A stretch of DNA of 64,000 bases from Deinococcus radiopugnans ATCC 19172 (GCF_006335125.1 NZ_VDMO01000010.1:105945-169944); one strand, 5' to 3'. Shown: positions 48,961-61,968, numbered from the stretch's first letter. The notes: generated by a model from the sequence alone, not told the origin. Program-made: numbers and translations.

Positions 48961-50519
48961 CGCCGTTCCTGGGCGGCAAAGTCCGCGTGCAGCTGGGCGC
49001 GCAGCTCCAGGTCAGCGTACAGCGTATTCAGGGTCTGCCGGGCATACTCGGGGGCGTCGGCAGGCAGGGGCGCGGGGCGGGGCGCGTCCGGCGCGGCGTG
49101 GGTCTGGGCCAGCGTTAGCACCCCCATCCACGCATGATCCCAGTCCGAATGCTTTTCGTAGGCAGCGTAGGGCGACTCGGCCTTGCGGATGGCCCGCACC
49201 AGTTCCCGCAGCACCTCGCCGCTGAGGTGGGCGGGCCAGGGCGGCGGCAGCCCTTGCAACAGGGCCAGCACCGACGACGACTGGTGGCCCCTGAGCGCGG
49301 TTTGGAGTTCGGCCACCCGGCAGGCGGGCGACACCACCCCCAGCATCTGGGCCAGATGGGGCCGGTGCGAGGAACCACGCCCGCGTAGATGGGGCACCAG
49401 GGCGTCGGCCACCCCGGCGCAGCCGTCATCCTGGGCACCCGAGGAGAGCGCCGCATGAACGGCCCCCGACAATTCCCGCTCGGCCTCGAAGTGCACTGCC
49501 AGCCCCACCAGCTCGGCAGGGGTCAGCTCCAGCGTGGACAGCAGCACCCCCGGATGCGTCACGTTCATCAGCTGACGCAGCCGCGTGGCCGGGCGCTTCA
49601 CCGGCTCCAGGCCGTCGCGCTTCAACTCCGCCTCGGGCACTTCAGGCAGGGTCAGGGTGAAGTTGCGCTGTCCGGTCAAGCGGCCCAGCCAGCCCACCTT
49701 CTCCTCGCCCCGCATGGCCTTCAGGCGGGCGGCCATGCGGGCGTTGTACGCGCTGCCCGGCAGGCGCTGCAGCAGGCGGCGGGCCTGACCCTGCACGTCC
49801 TCGCTGCGGTCAGTCAGGGTGTCTTCCAGCAACGGCTCCAGCGCACCGTCCGCCACCGTCCAGGTCTCGTCCAGCACAGCCAGCAGGCGCCTGCGGACGC
49901 CCACCCGCTCCGCCTTCAATTGGGTCAGCAGGAAGGCACGAGAGGCATCCGGCGCGTCGGCCCGCAGGGTGCGGAACAGGGCCTCGCGGCCTGCCTCGGT
50001 GGCGTCGCCCCACGTCGCCTCGTCCATCCGGCCCGCTTCCGTCTGTCCGGGAGCGTGCAGCCAGCGCCAGTCGGATGAGAATCCGGCCAGCCAGCGCCCG
50101 CGTTCGCCCAGCACCTGCCGCAAGGGAGCGCGGGCCTCCTCGTCCGCGCGGCTGCCCCAGTCCAGCAGGGCGGGCAGGAAAGCCGGCGGCACCCGCCAGC
50201 CCGCCGACGCGCACAGCGTCAGCCATTCGGGCAGCACGGGCGAGTCCAGCAGATGCGGCAGGTGCCGGGTCACGCGGGATGGGGCTTCGGGCCGGGTTTC
50301 GGCGGGGGCCGGCGCGGGCAGGGGCGGCGCGGGTTCGGGGCGGCGACCGGCGCGCGTCGCCAGCCCGGCCAGCGCGGCGCGGGCCAGCAGGGTGGCCTCC
50401 GCGTCGTCCCGCGTGACGCTGTTCAGGGCGGCGGCCAGCGGGGTTCCGGCCGGGGCGGGGAGCGTGGCCCGCGCCGTCCCCACCATCGCTGCGGCCAGCA
50501 GCACGTTCAGATCATTCAT
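48957..50519 (-). CDS. DUF5691-like helical-repeat protein
   Basis: 520 residues. MNDLNVLLAAAMVGTARATLP then repeated Leu/Ala-rich helices, including a HEAT-like stretch (LKAERVGVRRRLLAVLDETWTVADGALEPLLEDTLTDRSEDVQGQARRLLQRLP). It fits the DUF5691 family found beside SWIM and MoxR genes; assignment is from memory. Coupled at both ends: its ATG overlaps the SWIM stop (ATGA at 50519-50516), and its stop overlaps the membrane-protein start. Probably a scaffold. Confidence 0.75.
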   Translation of the reverse strand: MNDLNVLLAAAMVGTARATLPAPAGTPLAAALNSVTRDDAEATLLARAALAGLATRAGRRPEPAPPLPAPAPAETRPEAPSRVTRHLPHLLDSPVLPEWLTLCASAGWRVPPAFLPALLDWGSRADEEARAPLRQVLGERGRWLAGFSSDWRWLHAPGQTEAGRMDEATWGDATEAGREALFRTLRADAPDASRAFLLTQLKAERVGVRRRLLAVLDETWTVADGALEPLLEDTLTDRSEDVQGQARRLLQRLPGSAYNARMAARLKAMRGEEKVGWLGRLTGQRNFTLTLPEVPEAELKRDGLEPVKRPATRLRQLMNVTHPGVLLSTLELTPAELVGLAVHFEAERELSGAVHAALSSGAQDDGCAGVADALVPHLRGRGSSHRPHLAQMLGVVSPACRVAELQTALRGHQSSSVLALLQGLPPPWPAHLSGEVLRELVRAIRKAESPYAAYEKHSDWDHAWMGVLTLAQTHAAPDAPRPAPLPADAPEYARQTLNTLYADLELRAQLHADFAAQERR

Positions 50520-51814
50520 GACGGGTCTCCGGGCAAGGCGGGCCAGAAGTTCAGCGGCAGGAAGGCCAGACCGTCCCACTCGCCGAACAGGTTCACCGCC
50601 GCACCGCCACTCCCCGCCAGCAGGTGCAGCAGCGGGCGCTCATCTCCGGTGAGGGGCAGGCTGCCGCCCCCGTCGGCCACGCGCCACGGCTCGCCAGGCA
50701 CCACCCGCACCGGCCCCAGCAGGTATGCCTGACGCTCCAGCCAGGGGTTGCGGGCCAGAGCGTCGGCGTGGGCGGAAAGCATGGCGTCCAGATCCAGAGG
50801 TGTGGGCAGCGGGGCCAGCGGCCCGGCCTCGCCCGCCTCGTCCTTCAGCACGGCCCGCTGCGGCACTGCGGAGGGCGCAAACACCACCTCGGCATTCACG
50901 CTGCGGCCCACGGGCAGGCCCGGCGGCAACGGACGGCCCCCCGGCGCGAAGTCCAGCAGCAGGGCCGTCTGGTGGCGGTGCTGCAACCACGTCCGGCGCA
51001 CCGTCAAGGCGTCCTCCGGCACCGTGAGGTGACCCAGCACGTTCCAGCGCGCCCGAACGCCGCCGGTTTCCAGCAGACCGGTCACGTTCAGCGGGAAGCC
51101 CAGGGCCGCGCGCAAGTCGGACCGCTCGTCCTCGCCCAGGGTCTCGCGGTGGCCCCAGCCCTCGGTCAGCAGGGCCAGTTCGCCTAGGTGGGCCAGCAGC
51201 GCGGCGGGATCACCCAGCAGTTCGGGAATGCGCGCCACCCGCCGGGCCGCCCCCGGCGCCTGCGCGTCCATCAACCGCGCCGCCTGCGTGTCCCAGTCGC
51301 CGTAGGGCCGCGAGGACGCTGCCGCCAGACCATCCCGGATCAGGTCTTTGAGGAACAGGTGCAGCCCTTCCAGCCCCGCCGTGACCTTCTTCTCGCGGGC
51401 GGCGCGGCGTTTGGCCTGAGCGGCAGGATCAGTCTCTTTCTCGGCTTTCGGCTGTCCGCCTTCGGCCTTCTGCGCCTCCCGGTTCTGTCGTCCGGCCAGC
51501 CACGCCTGAATGCTTTCCGGGATGGATTGTGCGCCAAAGTCGGACGGGTGCGAGGCGTGCAGCAACAGCAGGGCCAGCCCGTGCTTGCAGGGAAACTTGC
51601 GGCTGGGGCAGGAGCACTTCGCCACCGGGCCGCTCAGGTCAACGGCGGTCAGGTACGGCGTCTTGCCGCTGCCCTGACACTCCCCCCACAGCACCCCCTC
51701 CAGCGCGTTCAGACTGGGCCACTTTCCCGGCGTGGCGAGTTTGCGGGCATTCGCCGCGCTGCCTGCGTCGGGGGCCAGGGCCAGGATGCTTTCGGTATTC
51801 AACGTCTGCGACAA
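50516..51814 (-). CDS. SWIM zinc-finger protein (YehQ-like)
   Basis: 432 residues. The SWIM motif CSCPSRKFPCKH has ligands Cys67, Cys69, Cys76 and His78; a Glu/Lys/Ala-rich linker (about 110-145) precedes a long helical C-terminal part. SWIM fingers bind nucleic acid or protein. The start is a TTG 8 nt after AAGGAG; an ATG five bases upstream is out of frame and opens a six-codon ORF. First gene of the block, driven by TTGCGG-N17-TACTAT with a candidate RDRM at the start site. Confidence 0.85.
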   Translation of the reverse strand: MSQTLNTESILALAPDAGSAANARKLATPGKWPSLNALEGVLWGECQGSGKTPYLTAVDLSGPVAKCSCPSRKFPCKHGLALLLLHASHPSDFGAQSIPESIQAWLAGRQNREAQKAEGGQPKAEKETDPAAQAKRRAAREKKVTAGLEGLHLFLKDLIRDGLAAASSRPYGDWDTQAARLMDAQAPGAARRVARIPELLGDPAALLAHLGELALLTEGWGHRETLGEDERSDLRAALGFPLNVTGLLETGGVRARWNVLGHLTVPEDALTVRRTWLQHRHQTALLLDFAPGGRPLPPGLPVGRSVNAEVVFAPSAVPQRAVLKDEAGEAGPLAPLPTPLDLDAMLSAHADALARNPWLERQAYLLGPVRVVPGEPWRVADGGGSLPLTGDERPLLHLLAGSGGAAVNLFGEWDGLAFLPLNFWPALPGDPS

Positions 51815-51829
51815 ATCATAAGCTCCTTA

Positions 51830-51846
51830 TTCTGCTATTGACGTAA
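51830..51846. promoter_or_regulatory. candidate RDRM (DdrO operator) of the SWIM-MoxR block
   Basis: TTCTGCTATTGACGTAA matches TTATGTCATTGACATAA at 13 of 17 positions. It overlaps the last base of the -10 box and the expected start site, the right place for a repressor. Confidence 0.45.
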
Positions 51847-51874
51847 TAGTAACAGGTGCACGTTATTGCCGCAA
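51846..51874 (-). promoter_or_regulatory. promoter of the SWIM-MoxR block
   Basis: On the minus strand TTGCGG (51869-51874), 17-nt spacer, TACTAT (51846-51851); start expected near 51839, leader about 25 nt with AAGGAG. Confidence 0.65.
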
Positions 51875-51889
51875 GCCTAGCGCAAAGCG

Positions 51890-51924
51890 CAAAAGAGGCC
51901 GCAGGCATGTGCGCCCCGGCCTCT
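51890..51924 (-). terminator. terminator of the ribosomal superoperon (after adk)
   Basis: Eight-bp stem AGAGGCCG (51894-51901) / CGGCCTCT (51917-51924), followed on the minus strand by TTTTG. Confidence 0.8.
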
Positions 51925-51941
51925 CCTGTGCCCTGCCCGTC

Positions 51942-52535
51942 CTACTTCATTCCGTCCTGAATCCGCGCGTAGACCTCGTCCATGCTGCCCACGCCGTCCA
52001 CCCGCTTCAGGTGGCCGCGTGCGCCGTAGTAGTCGATCAGCGGCTGGGTCTGCTCGCGGAACACGTCCTGGCGCCTGCGGGCCACTTCCTCGGTGTCGTC
52101 GCTGCGGACGGCCTCGCCGCGGGCCGCCGCCTGCCGCCCACGCTCGACGATGCGCTCGATCAGCAGTTCGCCGGGCACTTCCAGCAGCGGGACGTGGTTG
52201 ACCGGCGCGCCCATCTCCTCGAGCAGCACGTCCAGCGCCTCGGCCTGTGCGCGGGTGCGCGGAAACCCGTCGAAGATCACGCGCACGCCTTCCATCTCGG
52301 CCAGACGGTCGCGGATCAGCGCCATCAGGATCTCGTCGGGCACCAGCTGGCCCGCATCCAGAATCGGCTTGATCTGCTGGCCCAGTTCGGTGCCGCGCTG
52401 CACGTGATCGCGCAGGATGTCGCCGGTGCTGATCTTGACCAGGCCCTGCTCGGCGGCCAGCCGCTCGGCCTGTGTGCCTTTGCCGGCACCAGGCGGCCCC
52501 AGAAAGATAACGACTTTGTTTTTCGGTTGGGTCAT
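51942..52535 (-). CDS. adk: adenylate kinase
   Basis: 197 residues, short form without the zinc-lid insertion. P-loop GPPGAGKGTQ (about residues 13-22), NMP-binding STGDILRDHV, and FDGFPRTRAQAEAL. Interconverts ATP, ADP and AMP. Follows secY as in many spc operons, 150 nt downstream, with ggaggaa before the ATG. Confidence 0.97.
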   Translation of the reverse strand: MTQPKNKVVIFLGPPGAGKGTQAERLAAEQGLVKISTGDILRDHVQRGTELGQQIKPILDAGQLVPDEILMALIRDRLAEMEGVRVIFDGFPRTRAQAEALDVLLEEMGAPVNHVPLLEVPGELLIERIVERGRQAAARGEAVRSDDTEEVARRRQDVFREQTQPLIDYYGARGHLKRVDGVGSMDEVYARIQDGMK

Positions 52536-52609
52536 GCGTTCCTCCGTAAGTGAAATGTCAGTCTAGCGGCAGTTCCTCTCTGTGGGTCTGGCCTGCCCAG
52601 TCCGCCCAC

Positions 52610-52665
52610 GCCCGCGTGGGGTCAGCAGGACAAAACGAAGAACCGCCCCCGAACAGGCAGGCGGT
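52610..52665 (-). terminator. possible partial terminator between secY and adk
   Basis: On the minus strand ACCGCC...GGCGGT hairpin followed by TCTTCGTTTTG (about 52628-52662). It may lower adk relative to secY. Confidence 0.4.
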
Positions 52666-52685
52666 CTCGCGCGGCGCAGCAAGCT

Positions 52686-54032
52686 TCAATTGTTCAGGCG
52701 TCCGCGAATGCGGCCCTTGCTGATGAAGCCGTCGTAGCGGCGCACGGTCAGCTGGGCTTCCAGCTGCTTCAAGGTTTCCAGCGCCACGCCCACGATGATC
52801 AGCAGGCCCGTGCCGGAGAACTGGAAGGTGGTGATGCCCGTGATGCGCTGAACGATCTGCGGAATAATGGTCAGCACCACCAGGAAGATCGCACCCCACA
52901 GGCTCAGGCGGCTGCTGATGCTGCCCAGGTACTCGGTGGTGGGCGTGCCGGGCCGGACACCCGGAATGAAGCCCCCGGCCTCGCGCAGCTGCTCGGCAAT
53001 GCGCTTGGGATCGAACTGCACGCTGTTGTACAGGTACGTGAAGCCGAAGATCAGCGCCGCTTCCAGCAGGATGTACAGCGGCTGCCCGAACACCAGATTC
53101 GAGCTGATCCAGGCATTGACTTCCGGCGCGCGGGTGGCCGTCGCGCTGGCGATCAGGTTGGGGATGATCAGCATGGCGCTGGCGAAGATCACCGGGATCA
53201 CGCCGGCCTGGTTGACCTTGATGGGCAGCCAGGTGGCCTGACCCGCACCCTGCGACTTGGCGGCAGACGCCGAACCGGCCGCCGCCGTCGGGGCGCCGCC
53301 GCGCGCACGGGCATAGGTGACCGGCACCCGCCGCTCACCCTGATACACGTACACGATGCCGGCAATCGTCACCAAGATGATGGCGATAAACGCCAGGAGT
53401 GAGAGCAGCTGCACCTGATCGGTGCGGAACAGTTGCGCGGTGGCCGCAATTTCACGCGGGTAGGCCGAGATGATGCCCACCGTGATGATCAGCGAGATGC
53501 CGTTGCCCACGCCGACCTCGGTGATGCGCTCGCCGATCCACATGGTAAAGGCGATGCCCGCCACCTGGGTCAGGACCATCACCAGCACCGTGAAGAGGCC
53601 CGGCGTCCAACCCACGGCGACGTAGGCCGGGTTGCTGGTCACGAACAGCGAGAAGAACAGCGCCTGCACCGCGCCCAGGCCCACCGCCGAATAGCGGGTG
53701 AACTGGTTGATCTTCTTGCGCCCCTCCTCCCCTTCCTTGGACAGCTTTTCCAGGGCCGGGATGGTGGTGGTCATCAGCTGGATCACGATGCTGGCCGTGA
53801 TGTACGGCAGCACTCCCAGCGCGAAGATCGAGAACTGCGAGAGATTGCCTCCCGAGATCATGCTGATTAAACCAAACAAGCCACCCGAGGTGGCGTTGCT
53901 CAGCGCGGCGGTGTTGACGCCTGGGGTGGGAATGGCGCTCCCCAGGCGGTACACCGCCAGCAGCAGCAGGGTGAAGACAATCTTCCGCTGAAGGTCCGGA
54001 ATCCGGAACGCGTCGCGGAAGGCGCGCAGCAT
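52686..54032 (-). CDS. secY: preprotein translocase subunit SecY
   Basis: 448 residues, ten membrane helices. Plug and pore region PTPGVNTAAL...FGLISMISGGNLSQFSIFALGVLPYITASIVIQL; QVNQAGVIPVIFASA-like segment (KVNQAGVIPVIFASAMLIIP). One unusual feature is an Ala/Gly/Ser-rich insertion in a cytosolic loop (ARGGAPTAAAGSASAAKSQG, about 243-262). One nt after rplO. Confidence 0.98.
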   Translation of the reverse strand: MLRAFRDAFRIPDLQRKIVFTLLLLAVYRLGSAIPTPGVNTAALSNATSGGLFGLISMISGGNLSQFSIFALGVLPYITASIVIQLMTTTIPALEKLSKEGEEGRKKINQFTRYSAVGLGAVQALFFSLFVTSNPAYVAVGWTPGLFTVLVMVLTQVAGIAFTMWIGERITEVGVGNGISLIITVGIISAYPREIAATAQLFRTDQVQLLSLLAFIAIILVTIAGIVYVYQGERRVPVTYARARGGAPTAAAGSASAAKSQGAGQATWLPIKVNQAGVIPVIFASAMLIIPNLIASATATRAPEVNAWISSNLVFGQPLYILLEAALIFGFTYLYNSVQFDPKRIAEQLREAGGFIPGVRPGTPTTEYLGSISSRLSLWGAIFLVVLTIIPQIVQRITGITTFQFSGTGLLIIVGVALETLKQLEAQLTVRRYDGFISKGRIRGRLNN

Positions 54033-54033
54033 G

Positions 54034-54530
<497 letters not shown>

Positions 54531-54534
<4 letters not shown>

Positions 54535-54713
54535 GCTTCCACCTCCAGCAGATGCTGAACGGTCCGCACCATGCCGCGCAGGGCGGGCGTGTCGCTGACC
54601 TCACGGCTGTCGCCGATGCGCCTGAGGCCCAGCGCCTTGACGGTGTCCACCTGGTTCTGGGGACGGCCGATCACGCTGCGCCTGAGGGTGATTTTAATGG
54701 GTTTGCTGGTCAT
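54531..54713 (-). CDS. rpmD: 50S ribosomal protein L30
   Basis: 60 residues: [27 protein letters not shown] is the L30 core. 4-nt overlaps with rpsE before it and rplO after it. Confidence 0.97.
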
Positions 54714-55303
54714 TCCTGGGCACCTCCGGCAATGGCCGGTCCACCCTGGGTGGTGGCCGACTGGGCGGCAGCGGTCTGGACAGGCTGGGCCGTGCGCAGA
54801 ACGTCGGTACCGCGCAGCGCCCGCACCTGCTTGGCGGTCCGCAGGTTCTTCAGACCGTCGAACACGGCGTACGCCACGTTGATCTTGTTGCGGCTGCCCA
54901 GTTCCTTGGACAGCAGGTTGGTGATGCCCGCGAGTTCGGCGATGCTGCGGGGCACGGTGCCCGCGATCACGCCCGTACCGGGGCCGGCGGGCTTGAGCAG
55001 CACCTGTGACGTGCTGTTGACGCCCACGATGTCGTGCGGAATGGTGCCGTTTTCCACGGGCACCATGATCATGTTCTTGCGCGCGATGCTCTTGGCCTTC
55101 TCGATGGCGACCGGCACTTCCTTGGCCTTGCCGATGCCCATCCCGACGCGACCGTTGCGGTCACCCAGGATCACCAGCGCGGCAAAGCGGAAGCGGCGTC
55201 CACCCTGGTAGGTCTTGGAGGTGCGGTTGACGAAGAGCATCTTTTCTTCAAATTCGCTGCTCTCGCGGTCCGCGTTGCGGTCATTTCTACGATTAAAAGT
55301 CAA
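54710..55303 (-). CDS. rpsE: 30S ribosomal protein S5
   Basis: 197 residues from a TTG ([22 protein letters not shown] follows). The TTG is preferred because ggaggg lies 5 nt upstream; the in-frame GTG two codons earlier has no spacing. [35 protein letters not shown] is diagnostic; the C-terminus is a Gln/Ala/Thr-rich tail. Overlaps the end of rplR by 11 nt. Confidence 0.96.
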   Translation of the reverse strand: MTFNRRNDRNADRESSEFEEKMLFVNRTSKTYQGGRRFRFAALVILGDRNGRVGMGIGKAKEVPVAIEKAKSIARKNMIMVPVENGTIPHDIVGVNSTSQVLLKPAGPGTGVIAGTVPRSIAELAGITNLLSKELGSRNKINVAYAVFDGLKNLRTAKQVRALRGTDVLRTAQPVQTAAAQSATTQGGPAIAGGAQE

Positions 55304-55630
55304 GGCCACCCTCCCGCGCCGCGTCTGCGAGCGCCTTCACGCGTCCGTGGTAACGGTACTGCCCACGGTCAAAGACCACCTGCTTGACGCCCTTCTCGGC
55401 GGCAGCTTCGGCCAAGGCCTTGCCCACGGCGGCAGCAGTATCGGACTTGGTGCCGCTCTTGAGCTTGGCGCTGCTGGCGGCGGCCAGCGTGGTGCCACTG
55501 GCGTCGTCGATGATCTGGGCGTAGATGTGCTTGCTGGAGCGGAACACGCTCAGGCGCGGGCGCTCCCCGGCGGCGGTACGAACCTTGCGGCGGGCGCGCA
55601 GCTTGCGGCGGACAGTATTCTGAGCGGCCA

Positions 55631-55631
<1 letters not shown>
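55293..55631 (-). CDS. rplR: 50S ribosomal protein L18
   Basis: 112 residues: [36 protein letters not shown] and [25 protein letters not shown] are typical. Binds 5S rRNA. Start overlaps the rplF stop by one base. Confidence 0.98.
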
Positions 55632-56188
<557 letters not shown>

Positions 56189-56300
56189 CCAGGTCCTCCT
56201 TGCCTTAAGTCAGACCCCATATGAGGGCTGAGGTCAGGTGCATGTGGTTCGGGACACTGCCCTTACCCGTTCTTGCGTCAGCTCAGAAACAGAGCCTGCG

Positions 56301-56702
<402 letters not shown>

Positions 56703-56764
56703 GTGTCTCCTCCAGAGGCGCGGCCCGTAGCCACTGCCCCGGCAGGTGCGGCCCATATCAACCG

Positions 56765-56880
56765 ATACGGACTGCGATTCTCCCCGTTGGAACGTTTGGC
56801 GCGCAAAGTTGTCGCCGATCCTTCTGTTGGGTGGGAAGCCACCACTGGACGATCACCATTCAAAGCTGAGCGGTTCGTAT
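56765..56880 (+). repeat. possible degenerate member of the ATACGGA repeat family
   Basis: Starts ATACGGACTGCGATTC and ends GGTTCGTAT, close to the termini of copies 1 and 2. It is only 116 bp and the interior does not align, so it may be a remnant or a different subfamily. Confidence 0.4.
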
Positions 56881-56926
56881 CCAGGGGGTACAGCACGAAC
56901 GCCGCAAGCAGGTGCGGCAAGGAAGG

Positions 56927-56956
56927 AGTGTAACAGAGAGAGGTGGGGGTTGGCAA
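56927..56956 (-). promoter_or_regulatory. promoter of the rpsH-adk half operon
   Basis: On the minus strand TTGCCA (56951-56956), 18-nt spacer, TACACT (56927-56932), about 220 nt before rpsH. Confidence 0.65.
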
Positions 56957-57129
56957 TGTGCACACGTCGAGTGCCGCCCGCATCCGCCTTGCAGATGCAA
57001 GTGCCCCACCGACGAGCGCCCGCCTTCACCTGAACCGTTCGCTGTCTGGTGAGATGGGGAGACTGCAGCGCTGCGTGGCCAAGCAGGCATCCCTTTTATA
57101 GTGAGCAGCGATTCGGTCCCGCACAACAC

Positions 57130-57153
57130 AAAAAGCCCCCCGGGATGGGAGGC
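57130..57153 (-). terminator. intrinsic terminator after rpsN
   Basis: On the minus strand GCCTCCC-ATCCC-GGGGGGC followed by TTTTT: a 7-bp stem with one T-G pair, a 5-nt loop and a complete U-tract. Confidence 0.85.
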
Positions 57154-57181
57154 CGTTTGCCAAACTTTGCTTGAATGCTGC

Positions 57182-57367
<186 letters not shown>

Positions 57368-57386
57368 AACGTCCTTTGCCCCCGCC

Positions 57387-57926
57387 TTACTTGCGGAAGG
57401 GCAGGCCCAGTCCCTGGAGCAGGGCGCGGGCTTCTTCGTCGGTCTTCGCGGAGGTCACGATGGTGATGTCCATCCCGCGCACCTTGTCGACCATATCATA
57501 GGTGATTTCGGGGAAAATCAGCTGCTCTTTGATGCCGAGGTTGTAGTTCCCGCGGCCATCGAAGGCGTTGGGGTTGATCCCACGGAAATCGCGGATGCGG
57601 GGCAAGCCGATGTTGATCAGCTTTTCCAGGAACACGTACATGCGCTCGCCGCGCAGCGTGACCTTGATGCCCACCGGCATACCCTGGCGCAGCTTAAAGT
57701 TGGAGATGCTCTTCTTGGCCTTGGTGACGATGGGCTTTTGCAGCGTGATCAAGCCCAGTTCCTTGGCGGCCTTGTCGATGGCCTTGCTGTCTTCCTTGCT
57801 GCTGCCCAGGCCCTCGTTGACCACGATCTTCTCGATACGCGGCACGGCCATCACGGACGAGTAGCCAAACTGCTGCATCATGGCAGGCTTGACCGTTTCG
57901 TTGTACTTCTGCTTGAGCTGTTGCAT
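57387..57926 (-). CDS. rplE: 50S ribosomal protein L5
   Basis: 179 residues: [23 protein letters not shown] and [30 protein letters not shown] are diagnostic. 5S rRNA binder contacting P-site tRNA. Confidence 0.98.
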   Translation of the reverse strand: MQQLKQKYNETVKPAMMQQFGYSSVMAVPRIEKIVVNEGLGSSKEDSKAIDKAAKELGLITLQKPIVTKAKKSISNFKLRQGMPVGIKVTLRGERMYVFLEKLINIGLPRIRDFRGINPNAFDGRGNYNLGIKEQLIFPEITYDMVDKVRGMDITIVTSAKTDEEARALLQGLGLPFRK

Positions 57927-57987
57927 GTCTCTACCTTTCGGGCGGACGGGTCGCCCAGGTCACGCGCGGGGGGCGTGACCCTGGAAA

Positions 57988-58735
<748 letters not shown>

Positions 58736-58739
<4 letters not shown>

Positions 58740-59026
58740 GCCTCGCTCCCGGCCAGCTCAGTTTCCACGGCGGTGGTCTCGGTGCCGCGCGGGCGCTCGA
58801 TCAGTCGCGTAACCTTCCAGGTCTTGGTCTTGGAGATGGGACGCACCGCGATGATCTCCACGCGGTCCCCCAGTTTGTATTCGTTGGCCTCGTCATGCGC
58901 GGCGTACTTGCTGCTGCGCGTCACGACCTTGCCGTACAGCGGGTGGGCGAAGCGGCGCTCGACCTTGACGCTGACGGTCTTGTCGGCCTTGTCGCTGACG
59001 ACGGTGCCGGTAAAGGTCTTCTTCAT
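58736..59026 (-). CDS. rpsQ: 30S ribosomal protein S17
   Basis: 96 residues: [34 protein letters not shown] is diagnostic. 4-nt overlaps with rpmC before it and rplN after it. Confidence 0.98.
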
Positions 59027-59215
59027 GCCTGCTCTCCCTGCTTGCGGGCCTGCTCATGCCGGATGGTATTGAGCTGGGCCACTTCGCGGCGCAGCTGCGT
59101 CACGCGGTGCGGCTGGGCCAGGTTGCCCATGGCCGCCTGAAAACGCAGCTCCATCAGTTCTTTCTTGCGGGACTCGATCTCGGAGGCGAACTTGTCGGCC
59201 CCCAGCTCGCGCATC

Positions 59216-59229
<14 letters not shown>
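59023..59229 (-). CDS. rpmC: 50S ribosomal protein L29
   Basis: 68 residues, helical hairpin: [43 protein letters not shown]. Overlaps the end of rplP by 14 nt in another frame. Confidence 0.98.
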
Positions 59230-59640
<411 letters not shown>

Positions 59641-59644
<4 letters not shown>

Positions 59645-60390
59645 TCACCTCCGGGGCGACGGCGGCCAGCGGCCGGACGGCGGCGGTTGGGACGGTCACC
59701 GTCTTCACGGCGGGGACGGTCATCGCGGCGGGTGGGGCGGGCCAGGGTCTCGGTCTTGCCACCGATCACTTCGCCGTTGAACACCAGCACCTTGATGCCC
59801 AGGATGCCGTAGGTGGTGCGGGCCAGCGCCGTGCCGTAGTCGATGTCGGCGCGCAGGGTGTGCAGCGGCACGCGGCCTTCCAGGACCTTCTCGGTGCGGG
59901 CCTGCTCGGCCCCGCCCAGACGGCCGGACAGCACGATTTTGACGCCACGGGCGCCGGACTCCATCACGCGCTGCGCGGCCTGCTTCATGGCGCGGCGGAA
60001 GGCGAAGCGGCGCTCGATCTGCTCGGCGATGCGCAGGGCCACCAGCGGCGCGCTGATGTTGGGGTTGGGAATCTCGGCGACGTTGACGGCCACCGTGCCG
60101 GCAGACACCAGACGCTCGATGTCGCCGCGCAGGCCCTTGATGCTGTCCCCGCCCTTGCCGATCACGATGCCGGGTTTGGCGGCGGAAATGATCACGTTCA
60201 CCTGCTGACCTGCGCGCTCGATCTCGACGCGGGCGATGCCTGCGGCGGACAGCTTCTTGTCGATCAGGTTGCGGATCTTCTCGTCTTCCTTCAGAAGGCC
60301 GGCGTACTGCTTCTTGCCGGCGTACCAGCGGCTGTTCCAGCCCCGGGTGATGCCCAGGCGGAAGCCGTTCGGGTTGATTTTATTGCCCAT
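59641..60390 (-). CDS. rpsC: 30S ribosomal protein S3
   Basis: 249 residues from ATG 60390 ([22 protein letters not shown]). KH domain with [24 protein letters not shown]. The C-terminus is an Arg/Asp/Gly-rich tail ([31 protein letters not shown]), longer and more basic than in E. coli. mRNA entry site and helicase function. Confidence 0.98.
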
Positions 60391-60391
60391 A

Positions 60392-60819
<428 letters not shown>

Positions 60820-60823
<4 letters not shown>

Positions 60824-61107
60824 TTCTTCTTGCTCCCCTTGCTGCTCTTCTCGCTGCCGTGGCCGCGGTAGCTGCGCGTGGGCGAGAACTCGCCGAGCTT
60901 GTGACCAATCATCTGCTCGTTCACGAACACCGGGATGTGCTGCTTGCCGTTGTGCACGGCGATGGTGTGGCCGATCATCTCGGGAACCACGGTGGAGCGG
61001 CGCGACCACGTCTTGATCACGCGCTTGTCTTTCTTCTCGTTCTGGGCGTCCACCTTTTGCAGCAGGTGGCCGTCGACGAACGGGCCTTTCTTGAGGCTAC
61101 GGGGCAT
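60820..61107 (-). CDS. rpsS: 30S ribosomal protein S19
   Basis: 95 residues: [19 protein letters not shown] and [39 protein letters not shown] are diagnostic. Head of the 30S, partner of S13. Confidence 0.98.
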
Positions 61108-61121
61108 AGGGTTCGCCCTCC

Positions 61122-61955
<834 letters not shown>

Positions 61956-61968
61956 ATTCAATCTCTCC

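Larger units (their letters stand above)
56703..57181 (-). other. rpsN-rpsH interval (479 bp) splitting the spc operon
   Basis: From the rpsN side: a strong terminator (57130-57153), about 175 bp with nothing recognised, a promoter (56927-56956), a degenerate repeat-like element (56765-56880), then the rpsH ribosome site. No gene was seen. In most bacteria rpsN and rpsH are nearly adjacent. Confidence 0.7.
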
